DNA of 64,000 nt, taken from positions 1 through 64,000 of the forward strand of contig CAZDGU010000001.1 in assembly GCA_964505215.1 (NCBI GenBank). The letters are read 5' to 3'. Under the pieces are notes generated by a model. That model worked only from the letters and a program-made list of their open reading frames with translations, was not told where the DNA came from and made no database searches. The position numbers and the translations under genes were made by a program. Source of the stretch: Gracilimonas sp964505215. Lineage in GTDB: Bacteria > Bacteroidota > Rhodothermia > Balneolales > Balneolaceae. Positions 53,959 through 61,760 of the stretch are shown here, in pieces; the stretch's first letter is position 1; each line of letters begins with the position of its first letter.

Positions 53959-56661
53959 ATGAGTTCAGATAAAATATCCCCCCAAATTCCCGCACAATAC
54001 AATGCTTCTGATGTAGAAGATAAATGGTATAAATACTGGATGGAAAATAAGTATTTCCATTCCACCCCGGATGACAGAGAATCTTTTACCGTCGTCATTC
54101 CCCCGCCAAACGTAACCGGCGTGCTGCATATGGGGCACATGCTCAACAACACCATTCAGGATGTGCTGGTGCGGCGTGCTCGCATGCAGGGTTATAACGC
54201 CTGCTGGGTGCCGGGAACCGACCATGCTTCCATTGCAACTGAGGCAAAAGTAGTACACCGTCTGCGTGACAAGAATATCAAAAAGAGTGATTTAGGGCGT
54301 GATGAATTTATGGAACACGCCTGGGAATGGACGCACGAACATGGCGGCATCATTCTGGAGCAGCTCAAGAAATTAGGCGCCAGCTGTGATTGGGATCGCA
54401 CCAGCTTTACGATGGATCCTGAGTACTACGAAAGCGTGATTGATGTTTTTATTGATCTGTTTGAAAAGGGCAAAATTTATCGCGGTGAGCGGATGATAAA
54501 CTGGGATCCGGAAGCAAAAACGGCGCTCAGTGATGAGGAAGTGCTGCACAAGGAAGTAAACTCTAAGCTGTATCACGTCCGATATCAAATTGTGGGGGAA
54601 GATGATTTTGTAACCATTGCCACTACCCGACCGGAAACAATTTTGGGCGATACTGCCGTGTGTATCAACCCGGAAGATGAACGATTTACGCACCTTCACG
54701 GCAAAAAAGTGATTGTGCCGTTAGTAGATCGTGAAGTTCCTATTATCCTGGATGATTATGTGGATATGGAATTCGGAACCGGCTGCCTGAAAATAACGCC
54801 CGCTCATGACGAGAATGATTACAATATCGGCCAAAAACATCAGCTGGAAACCATCAATATGCTAAATGAAGACGGCACCGTAAGCGAAGAAGGCGAGCTG
54901 TATATTGGCATGGACCGGTTTGATGTGCGTAAGCAAATTGCCAAAGATTTAGAGGAAGCCGGACATTTAGTAAAAACAGAAGACTACGTAAACAAAGTAG
55001 GTTTCTCGGAACGAACCGATGCTGTTATTGAGCCGCGACTTTCTCTGCAGTGGTGGGTTTCTATGAAGGAACTGGCCGAGCCTGCGCTCAAAAACGTAAT
55101 GGATGATACGGTTGAATTTCATCCCGCTAAATTTAAAAACACCTATCGCCACTGGATGGAAAACGTGCAGGATTGGTGTATCTCCCGTCAGCTTTGGTGG
55201 GGACATCGCATTCCCGCTTATTATTACGGCGAAGGCGATCATGATTTTGTAGTCGCCAAAACCGAAGAGGAAGCGCTGTCAAAAGCACAGGAGAAATCCG
55301 GTAATAATGAGCTAACTTCCGCTGACCTTCGTCAGGATGAAGACGTGCTGGATACGTGGTTTTCATCTTGGTTATGGCCTATTTCGGTGTTTGATCCGGA
55401 GTTTATCCGAACCGGAAAAGCCAATGAGGAATTAGACTATTACTATCCCACCAAAGATTTAGTTACCGCTCCGGAAATTATGTTTTTCTGGGTGGCTCGC
55501 ATGATTATTGCCGGTTATGAGTATATGGACGAGAAACCGTTCGACAACGTCTATTACACCGGAATTGTGCGCGACAAAAAAGGCCGAAAGATGAGTAAAA
55601 GTCTGGGGAACTCTCCCGATCCGCTTGAGCTCATTCAAAAATACGGGGCGGATGGAATTCGCATGGGAATGCTCTTTGCAACTCCCGCCGGAAACGACCT
55701 TCCTTTTGATGAAAAGCTCTGCGAACAAGGCCGGAATTTCTGTAATAAAATCTGGAATGCCTTCCGCTTTCTCACCATGAATATGGAAGATGGCGTGGAG
55801 TATAAGCCAACTACCCAAATCAACCCGAACGATATTTCTGACCGCTGGATGGCAGCTCGTATTCAGGAAACTATTATCGGGGTTAATAAAGACTTTGATA
55901 ACTACAAGCTGAATGATGCGCTTAAAAAGATATACTCGCTTATCTGGGATGATTTCTGCGACTGGTATATTGAGCTGGCCAAACCGATGGAATATGGCCA
56001 AAATATTCCCGATGAAAAGCTAAACACGGCACTGGGCTTTTTTGAACAGCTCATGAAGCTGTTACATCCGTTTATGCCATTTATCAGCGAAGAGATTTAC
56101 CAGCATATTCAGTCCCGAAGCGCCGAAGAAGCATTATTGATTGCTGAGTGGCCCAAAGCGGATGAGTCAAAATTAAATACAGAAGACATTAAGTTATTTA
56201 GCCTGCTTCAGAATATGGTTTCTTCAGTGCGAAATATTCGCTCTGAAGTAAACGTATCTCCCAAAGAAAAGCTGGATGTGCTCATCAGCACCAAAGAATC
56301 TTCCATTGCAGAAGCTATTCTACAGAACAAGATTGTACTGGAAAAGCTGGAAAGCATCAGCACGCTTCAGGTTTCTACTGATATTGAAAAACCCAAGGTG
56401 TACTCCTCTTCTATCGTTTCCGGAAATGAGATTTATGTTCCGCTGGAAGGATTGGTTGATTTTGAAAAAGAACGCGAACGCATTCAAAAAGAAATTAACC
56501 GACTGGAAGGCTTCTTAAAAGGCATTAAAGGCAAGCTTGCAAATAAAGGCTTCGTGAATAATGCTCCGGCTCAAGTGGTTGAGTTAGAAAAGAAAAAGAA
56601 AAGCGACACAGAAGACAGCCTTGCTAAATTACGAAAGCAAATTAAAGACTTTGAAAATTAA
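53959..56661 (+). CDS. valS: Valyl-tRNA synthetase
   Basis: Class I synthetase charging tRNA-Val. The 900 residues contain the HIGH-type motif PNVTGVLHMGHMLN (about 49-62), the CP1 editing insertion (about 190-340), KMSKS (from Lys544), the anticodon-binding domain and a C-terminal coiled coil (about 835-900) rich in Lys and Glu. Length and end are normal, so the gene is intact. Confidence 0.97.
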   Translation: MSSDKISPQIPAQYNASDVEDKWYKYWMENKYFHSTPDDRESFTVVIPPPNVTGVLHMGHMLNNTIQDVLVRRARMQGYNACWVPGTDHASIATEAKVVHRLRDKNIKKSDLGRDEFMEHAWEWTHEHGGIILEQLKKLGASCDWDRTSFTMDPEYYESVIDVFIDLFEKGKIYRGERMINWDPEAKTALSDEEVLHKEVNSKLYHVRYQIVGEDDFVTIATTRPETILGDTAVCINPEDERFTHLHGKKVIVPLVDREVPIILDDYVDMEFGTGCLKITPAHDENDYNIGQKHQLETINMLNEDGTVSEEGELYIGMDRFDVRKQIAKDLEEAGHLVKTEDYVNKVGFSERTDAVIEPRLSLQWWVSMKELAEPALKNVMDDTVEFHPAKFKNTYRHWMENVQDWCISRQLWWGHRIPAYYYGEGDHDFVVAKTEEEALSKAQEKSGNNELTSADLRQDEDVLDTWFSSWLWPISVFDPEFIRTGKANEELDYYYPTKDLVTAPEIMFFWVARMIIAGYEYMDEKPFDNVYYTGIVRDKKGRKMSKSLGNSPDPLELIQKYGADGIRMGMLFATPAGNDLPFDEKLCEQGRNFCNKIWNAFRFLTMNMEDGVEYKPTTQINPNDISDRWMAARIQETIIGVNKDFDNYKLNDALKKIYSLIWDDFCDWYIELAKPMEYGQNIPDEKLNTALGFFEQLMKLLHPFMPFISEEIYQHIQSRSAEEALLIAEWPKADESKLNTEDIKLFSLLQNMVSSVRNIRSEVNVSPKEKLDVLISTKESSIAEAILQNKIVLEKLESISTLQVSTDIEKPKVYSSSIVSGNEIYVPLEGLVDFEKERERIQKEINRLEGFLKGIKGKLANKGFVNNAPAQVVELEKKKKSDTEDSLAKLRKQIKDFEN

Positions 56662-56736
56662 CCACAGAGTTCACTGAGCAACACAGAGGTTTTTTAATTT
56701 ATATAGCTCCGTGAAACTCTGTGCACTCCGTGGTTT
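56660..56736. repeat. Imperfect inverted repeat after valS
   Basis: AACCACAGAGTTCACTGAG on the left is near-complementary to CTCTGTGCACTCCGTGGTT on the right across an AT-rich loop. The left arm also has an internal ACAGAGG-TTTTTT. It probably ends valS transcription and is a common dispersed bacterial repeat type. A relative (GCAGAGG/CCTCTGCGG words) appears near 21150. Confidence 0.65.
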
Positions 56737-56743
56737 ACACTTA

Positions 56744-56794
56744 TTATGAAAACATTTTCTCTCGAATCTGAAGAACCTACAGCCCGGCCGGATT
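56744..56794. repeat. Left copy of a perfect 51-bp direct repeat
   Basis: Identical base for base to 59437-59487, the start codon and first 16 codons of uvrD plus two flanking bases. It bounds the 2.7-kb insert on the left. The frame (MKTFSLESEEPTARPD) continues only six more codons to a stop at 56812-56814. Confidence 0.95.
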
Positions 56795-56814
56795 ATTCAT
56801 TTTCCTTGAAGTAA
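56746..56814 (+). pseudogene. 5' remnant of uvrD
   Basis: A 22-codon frame whose first 16 codons are those of the real uvrD at 59439, then diverges and stops. It marks where uvrD used to begin next to valS, before the insert separated them. It is not expected to encode a functional protein. Confidence 0.8.
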
Positions 56815-56947
56815 TAGCTACTGTTTCCAATAGTAATGGGAGCATAAACCACTTTTCATGTCTTCAATAATCAAAGTAATTGCACAGAATACAGCTCAGG
56901 TTAATAAATATTCTACTTCAATCTATAATAATGTCTATAAAGATTAG

Positions 56948-57442
56948 CTATTGCGGCAATACATCAATAAAAGCATCTTGATTATAATCAATTATATTGC
57001 CTATAGTCGCTATTTTTTCCAAAACACCTTCTTCGTTTATATAGACTTTAAGGGGGGTGGCTGGTAATAAATTATTTCTGAATAGTATTCCTGCAGAATC
57101 ACGAAGTGCAGGTATTTGTAATTTCTCATGAGCCAAAAATGTTTCAAAAGTAGTTGCATACTTTTCAAGTATTATAAGTTGAATGTTAACACTTGAACTG
57201 CTTTGATTATAGCTATCCCACCATTTCAATTCCTGTATACTTGGGGTGCATTCACTACTTTTTAGAATCAATAACACTGTATTTTGCAGGTTAATATCTT
57301 CTCCGGATGTCAATTCCTTTAGATATGCATTCCATTCCTTATCGGTTTTTTTATAATATTCCTCATAGGTATTGGAAGTACACCCTGAATAAAAAAACAT
57401 AAATATCAGAATAATAAAACTATTTACTCTTAATAAATTCAT
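56948..57442 (-). CDS. Thioredoxin-like lipoprotein with CxxS motif
   Basis: 164 residues with a lipoprotein signal ending FYSGC (lipidated Cys21). The rest reads as a redoxin fold: a VLLILKSSECTPSI active-site-like strand-turn, and a cis-Pro-type segment LPATPLKVYINEEG further on. The usual CxxC is C-T-P-S here, with the second Cys replaced by Ser, so it could not run a normal dithiol cycle. It overlaps the propeller gene by 23 bp, which implies co-translation. No function is assigned; it may bind rather than reduce a thiol. Confidence 0.6.
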   Translation of the reverse strand: MNLLRVNSFIILIFMFFYSGCTSNTYEEYYKKTDKEWNAYLKELTSGEDINLQNTVLLILKSSECTPSIQELKWWDSYNQSSSSVNIQLIILEKYATTFETFLAHEKLQIPALRDSAGILFRNNLLPATPLKVYINEEGVLEKIATIGNIIDYNQDAFIDVLPQ

Positions 57443-58499
57443 ATACGCCTATGGAATACTTATCAGGATTAAAATCTTCGATAAAGTACAGTCTGTTGTT
57501 CTTAACTGCGCCTAAAGTATATGGGGTGGAGATTTCTTTTATAAATTTTCTTGTGTTTTTGTCATATACCACTAAAATATTCTTTTTAAGCGAGTAATCT
57601 GTCAATTCAAACCATTCTTCAGTAAGAATTTGCAAGTGTTGAATAATATATTTATCCGTTAAAAAAAGACCGGCTACATGGCTAGTGTTTGTAGCTCTTT
57701 TTGTAACTTCAGTTATAGGTAACCGGCTGTGAATTTCTTTTTCAGGTATTGAAAAGCTTTGTGAGGATTCTCCGAAATAAGTCTCTTTATTGAAATCAGT
57801 TAGGTTGTAAGATTGAATGTGAGGAGATGAAACTAAATTCACATAAGCTTCTTCACTGTTTTCATCAATGGCTATCTCATTAAAAAAATTATAATTATTA
57901 TCATGTTTGGTAAAAGGATCAAACTTTCCAAATAAGGTATCAACCTTTCCATCAACAGTAATCATCGCTAATAATTTAGATTCAGAAGGCTCAAACATAT
58001 ATTGGTTTTCAATAATAGCTGTTAAAATTCTGTCTCTGTAACTTTGCATAGCAAAAGGTGTGGTACCAAACTGAACATTGTCCAAAAAAGATGATGAATG
58101 AAGAAGATTACCTTTTAAATCAAAGATTTTGAGCATACGCTGACTTGAATCATAAACCCATACCTCATTTTTGGAATTAATATCAAAGCCCGCAATACGC
58201 ATAATTTCTTTCGGTCCTTTTCCTCTTTCTCCTATCACCGTCAAAAATTCACCTTTTTTATTAAAAGCAAATAGCTTTTCCTGCAACCGATCTGCAAAAA
58301 CCCAGACATCGCCAGAGTTACTGATTTTAAAATGCTCATAAAACTTACCGTATAACGGATCAGCTTGGTCCAGAATTATCGAATCTGTTTTTACTAAAAA
58401 GATTTCTGAAGTATTTAGATCAGTCCTCGTTTCTGAGGAACAGGAAATAAATAAAAACCCAAATAACCCGGTAACTAATAATCTATAAATCATATTCAT
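57420..58499 (-). CDS. 6-bladed beta-propeller lipoprotein
   Basis: 359 residues with a lipoprotein signal ending LFISC (lipidated Cys20). The body shows six blade-like repeats: GDVWVFADRLQEKLFAF, GEFLTVIGERGKGPKE, EVWVYDSSQRMLKIFD, GNLLHSS and so on. This matches the 6-bladed propeller family of Bacteroidetes (DUF5128/DUF4934 type), proteins often found beside short NVEALA-type peptides. The role is unknown; propellers of this type bind peptides or ligands at the surface. Confidence 0.7.
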   Translation of the reverse strand: MNMIYRLLVTGLFGFLFISCSSETRTDLNTSEIFLVKTDSIILDQADPLYGKFYEHFKISNSGDVWVFADRLQEKLFAFNKKGEFLTVIGERGKGPKEIMRIAGFDINSKNEVWVYDSSQRMLKIFDLKGNLLHSSSFLDNVQFGTTPFAMQSYRDRILTAIIENQYMFEPSESKLLAMITVDGKVDTLFGKFDPFTKHDNNYNFFNEIAIDENSEEAYVNLVSSPHIQSYNLTDFNKETYFGESSQSFSIPEKEIHSRLPITEVTKRATNTSHVAGLFLTDKYIIQHLQILTEEWFELTDYSLKKNILVVYDKNTRKFIKEISTPYTLGAVKNNRLYFIEDFNPDKYSIGVYEFIKSK

Positions 58500-58769
58500 G
58501 TGGTAAATAGTTATTTAACAAGCCTGTGAGACGCCAATATTTGTTTGATGCATTTTTAATTAATAATTAGTTTAAAATCTGTCTTTTGCCCAATTTGCTA
58601 CTCGGTACTATAAAACAGATATGCTAAATATATTCTGCTTACCTGAGATTATCTTTTTTCAAATCATAGTATAGTAACTATGTCAAGTCACAATAAATAA
58701 ACCCTCACAGGTTGATTTTAAAAAAAGCAGGCCTGATAAAAAACACAAGCCTGCTTTAGATAGTTTAAT
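58500..58769 (-). other. Spacer between the peptide gene and the propeller gene
   Basis: 270 bp, very AT-rich. It holds the terminator at 58720-58757 at its right end; the rest (58500-58700) may contain the promoter of the propeller operon, but no clear box is seen. Confidence 0.5.
58720..58757 (-). terminator. Terminator of the small peptide gene
   Basis: On the minus strand AAAGCAGGC pairs with GCCTGCTTT around a 16-nt loop, then seven T residues. It lies 13 bp past the peptide stop and separates it transcriptionally from the propeller genes. Confidence 0.9.
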
Positions 58770-58970
58770 TCATTCTACTTCTTTTGGAGGTGTAACCACA
58801 ATACAATCACAATTGAATTGACTGGTATCATAACAATCATATTCAACAGGATCATATACGCAATTCCCTCCTCTTCTAGCCTCAGCTTCTTGCAAACTAA
58901 AAGTGATTAATCCACCTACAACTATAAAAATCCCTAACAGAATTGGGAGTAGTGTTTTTAGCTTTTCCAT
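58770..58970 (-). CDS. Small secreted Cys-containing peptide precursor (NVEALA-like)
   Basis: 66 residues: charged start, hydrophobic stretch (about 7-27), then an SLQEAEARRGGN segment and a short acidic tail with four Cys (CVYDPVEYDCY, FNCDC). The EAxA-R-R-GG junction resembles the cleavage region of the NVEALA family (usually xVEALA followed by a short mature part). The start is supported by AAGGAG 8 nt upstream of the ATG at 58970. The mature product would be about 37 residues if cleaved after EAEA. Possible roles are a signalling peptide, a toxin or a propeller ligand. None is shown. Confidence 0.65.
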   Translation of the reverse strand: MEKLKTLLPILLGIFIVVGGLITFSLQEAEARRGGNCVYDPVEYDCYDTSQFNCDCIVVTPPKEVE

Positions 58971-59436
58971 TGATTATTCTCCTTGTTTGATTTTAAATAA
59001 AAAGCACTTTTCCAATTATACGTACTTTTAAAACCCATAATTTTTATGAATTCACACGCAATATATATATATATATGTTAAAGTCAACTTAAGCAATAAA
59101 TTATAAGGGACAGTGATCTGATTGTTTTGCATCTGAAAGACTTATGCCTCCAGTGATAGCTGTTATATATGTAAGTTTTTGTTTAAAACTTTTTTTTGGT
59201 TGAAATATTCATTTAAAGAGCCGTGTAATGTGTCACTCTATACTCCAAATAGATTTGAGTGTCTGGTTCTTTCGCTCCTTTCCAATTATACAAATCGCAG
59301 AAAATCCCAAGATTCGTAAAAGTTTTAAGTCTTATAATGACTTAATTCTCCAATAACAATTAGTTATTCCATCTGCAGATTCCTTAACTTTGAAGATTCA
59401 TCAAAAAGTATTTAGAATTACACGTTTTGCGTTCGT
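58971..59436 (+). other. AT-rich promoter region inside the insert
   Basis: About 465 bp with no gene. It holds the peptide-gene leader, an (AT)8 run at 59061-59076, and, on the plus strand, a TAACTTTG (59385-59392) that matches the TAnnTTTG box 47 bp before the uvrD start. The region must drive uvrD in the present layout. Confidence 0.55.
59385..59392 (+). promoter_or_regulatory. Possible -7 box for uvrD
   Basis: TAACTTTG fits the TAnnTTTG consensus, 47 bp before the ATG. A clear -33 TTG is not present at the usual distance, so confidence is low. Confidence 0.35.
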
Positions 59437-59487
59437 TTATGAAAACATTTTCTCTCGAATCTGAAGAACCTACAGCCCGGCCGGATT
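59437..59487. repeat. Right copy of the 51-bp direct repeat
   Basis: Identical to 56744-56794; forms the 5' end of the intact uvrD gene. Between the copies lie 2,642 bp. Confidence 0.95.
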
Positions 59488-61718
59488 TTCTGGCGGGATT
59501 GAATGAACAACAGCGCCGAGCGGTTACGCATACCGATGGTCCGCTGCTTATTGTTGCCGGTGCTGGATCCGGAAAAACCCGTGTGCTTACCTACCGCATT
59601 GCGTACCTGCTCCAGCAGTATAAAGCCGCTCCTGAGCAAGTTTTGGCCCTTACCTTTACCAACAAAGCGGCCCGGGAAATGAAAGAACGCATTCAACACC
59701 TGATTGGCGATAAGGCCAAAAAACTCTGGATGGGCACCTTTCACTCCATTTTCTCAAAAATTCTGCGGTTTGAAGCCGATAAAATTGGCTTCGGTGCCGA
59801 CTTCACCATTTACGACACCAATGATTCGCAGGCAGTTGTAAAAAATATTCTAAAGGAACTGAATTTTGACCCCAAGGAGGTCAAACCAAAAACCATTCAC
59901 AACAAAATAAGTGATGCAAAAAATCAGCTTATTGGGGCTGATACTTATCAACAGCGCTTTGTGAGCAGCACGCTGGATGATATAACCGCACGCGTGTACA
60001 AAATTTATGAGGTGCGTTTAAAGCAAAGCAACGCCATGGATTTTGACGATTTGCTGGTAAAACCTATTCTGCTTTTTGAGGAGCATCCCGATATTCTTGA
60101 AAAATATCAGGATCGGTTCAAATATATTTTGATTGATGAGTATCAGGATACAAACCGTGCACAGTACAAAGCCACCAAAATGCTGGCCGACAAGTACAAA
60201 AATATATGCGTAGTTGGCGATGATGCCCAAAGTATTTACAGCTTTAGAGGAGCCGATATTTCGAACATTCTGAACTTTAAGGAAGATTATGAAGACGCTA
60301 CTCAGGTTCCTTTAGAGCAGAACTACCGCTCTACCAAAGCAATTTTGCAGTGCGCCGATTCCATCATCAAGCAAAACACCAAACAGCTGGATAAAACCCT
60401 GTGGACCGAGCAGGATTACGGCGAACGCATCACAGTGCTCGAAAACTTTGATGAACGCGATGAAGCCAATCGCGTAGCTTCACATATTCAAAATTTAAAG
60501 CTGAAATACGGCTACAAAAACAATGACTTTGCGATTTTGTATCGCACAAACTACCAATCACGTGTTTTTGAAGAAGCGTTGCGACGTAAGGATTTAGCTT
60601 ATCAGTTAGTGGGCGGGCTATCATTCTACCAGCGCAAGGAAATTAAAGACGTGCTGGCTTATCTCACCCTGCTGGTAAACCCCCATGATGAAACCAACCT
60701 GTTGCGCATTATTAACGAACCTTCACGCGGAATTGGTAATAAGTCTATACAGGATTTATTGAAGCAAGCTCGCCAACAAGGTCGTTCTATCTGGAGCCTC
60801 ATCCAACAGGTTGAAGATTTAGACGTTTACAAGCCGGCCAAAGCCCGCGTTCGGGAATTCGTAAATATGATTGACCGACTTCGAAATGAATTAGAAAACG
60901 GCGCGAACTTGTCAGAAACCGTTAAGGCGATGCTGGAGCAGTCGGGTTATATGCGCGCTTTGGTAGAAGAGAATTCGCACGAATCGATGATGAGGCGAGA
61001 GAATATTATTGAGCTTCAAAATGCAATTTCCTATTACGAGAAAGGAAAACAAAAGCCTTCACTCAGTGCTTTTTTACAAGAAATCAGCCTTATTACCGAC
61101 ACCGACAAGTTCGATGAAGACAAACCCGCCATCACCTTAATGACGGTTCACGCCTCCAAAGGGCTGGAGTTCCCCTGCGTATTTATAGTAGGATTGGAAG
61201 AAAAGTTATTCCCCATGGGATCGCGCGATAATTTTGAGGTAGATATTGAAGAAGAACGGCGGTTGTTTTACGTAGCCATCACCCGAGCTGAAGAACGCTT
61301 GTTTTTCAGCCATTGCCGAAGCCGGTTCCGTTTTGGAGAAGAATTAAGACAGTCTCGTTCCCGATTTTTAGATGAAGTGGATGCAGGCGTGGTTCAAACC
61401 GAAACCGGAGCAACTATTTCCCAAAAGAAAGGTCGTTTCGAAAATCCGGCAGAGAGCAACACCAACATTGAGTATGACTGGCAAAAAGATAGAACCAAAA
61501 AAACCTACGAGTCTCCATCAGCCACCATTCAATATGATTACGAAGATGGCGAAGATCCATTTCAGGTTGGCGTTGGCGTAATTCATAAAAAATTTGGACC
61601 GGGTAAAATAATAAGCCGTTCAGGATTAGGAATGGATGCCAAAGTTATTGTATTTTTCAAGAATAGAGGCCAAAAAAAGTTAATGCTCCGTGCAGCACCT
61701 CTTCAGGTTATAGAATAA
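59439..61718 (+). CDS. UvrD/PcrA-type superfamily I DNA helicase
   Basis: ATP-dependent 3'-5' helicase of DNA repair and replication restart. The 759-residue protein starts at ATG 59439 (a TTG four codons upstream is less likely). Motifs: Ia/Walker A AGAGSGKTRVLTYRIAYLL (about 40-58), Walker B LIDEYQDTN, motif III DDAQSIYSFRGAD, motif IV NYRST, motif V MTVHASKGLEFP, motif VI VAITRAEERL. The C-terminal about 50 residues end in GVIHKKFGPGKI, the Tudor-like PcrA tail that binds RNA polymerase. The N-terminal 16 codons are duplicated at 56746. Confidence 0.95.
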   Translation: MKTFSLESEEPTARPDFLAGLNEQQRRAVTHTDGPLLIVAGAGSGKTRVLTYRIAYLLQQYKAAPEQVLALTFTNKAAREMKERIQHLIGDKAKKLWMGTFHSIFSKILRFEADKIGFGADFTIYDTNDSQAVVKNILKELNFDPKEVKPKTIHNKISDAKNQLIGADTYQQRFVSSTLDDITARVYKIYEVRLKQSNAMDFDDLLVKPILLFEEHPDILEKYQDRFKYILIDEYQDTNRAQYKATKMLADKYKNICVVGDDAQSIYSFRGADISNILNFKEDYEDATQVPLEQNYRSTKAILQCADSIIKQNTKQLDKTLWTEQDYGERITVLENFDERDEANRVASHIQNLKLKYGYKNNDFAILYRTNYQSRVFEEALRRKDLAYQLVGGLSFYQRKEIKDVLAYLTLLVNPHDETNLLRIINEPSRGIGNKSIQDLLKQARQQGRSIWSLIQQVEDLDVYKPAKARVREFVNMIDRLRNELENGANLSETVKAMLEQSGYMRALVEENSHESMMRRENIIELQNAISYYEKGKQKPSLSAFLQEISLITDTDKFDEDKPAITLMTVHASKGLEFPCVFIVGLEEKLFPMGSRDNFEVDIEEERRLFYVAITRAEERLFFSHCRSRFRFGEELRQSRSRFLDEVDAGVVQTETGATISQKKGRFENPAESNTNIEYDWQKDRTKKTYESPSATIQYDYEDGEDPFQVGVGVIHKKFGPGKIISRSGLGMDAKVIVFFKNRGQKKLMLRAAPLQVIE

Positions 61719-61760
61719 TCAGGCAGGTTAGTTTACCCTTTGTTAGTTAGAAAAATATTT

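Noticed and set aside
59061..59076. (AT)8 microsatellite as a phase-variable promoter switch
   Set aside because: It is far from both the peptide start (about 90 bp) and uvrD, and no promoter boxes flank it at spacing-sensitive positions. Too weak to claim.
57420..59436. Insertion sequence or prophage in the valS-uvrD insert
   Set aside because: No transposase, integrase or phage gene, and no terminal inverted repeats. Only the 51-bp direct repeat marks the ends.
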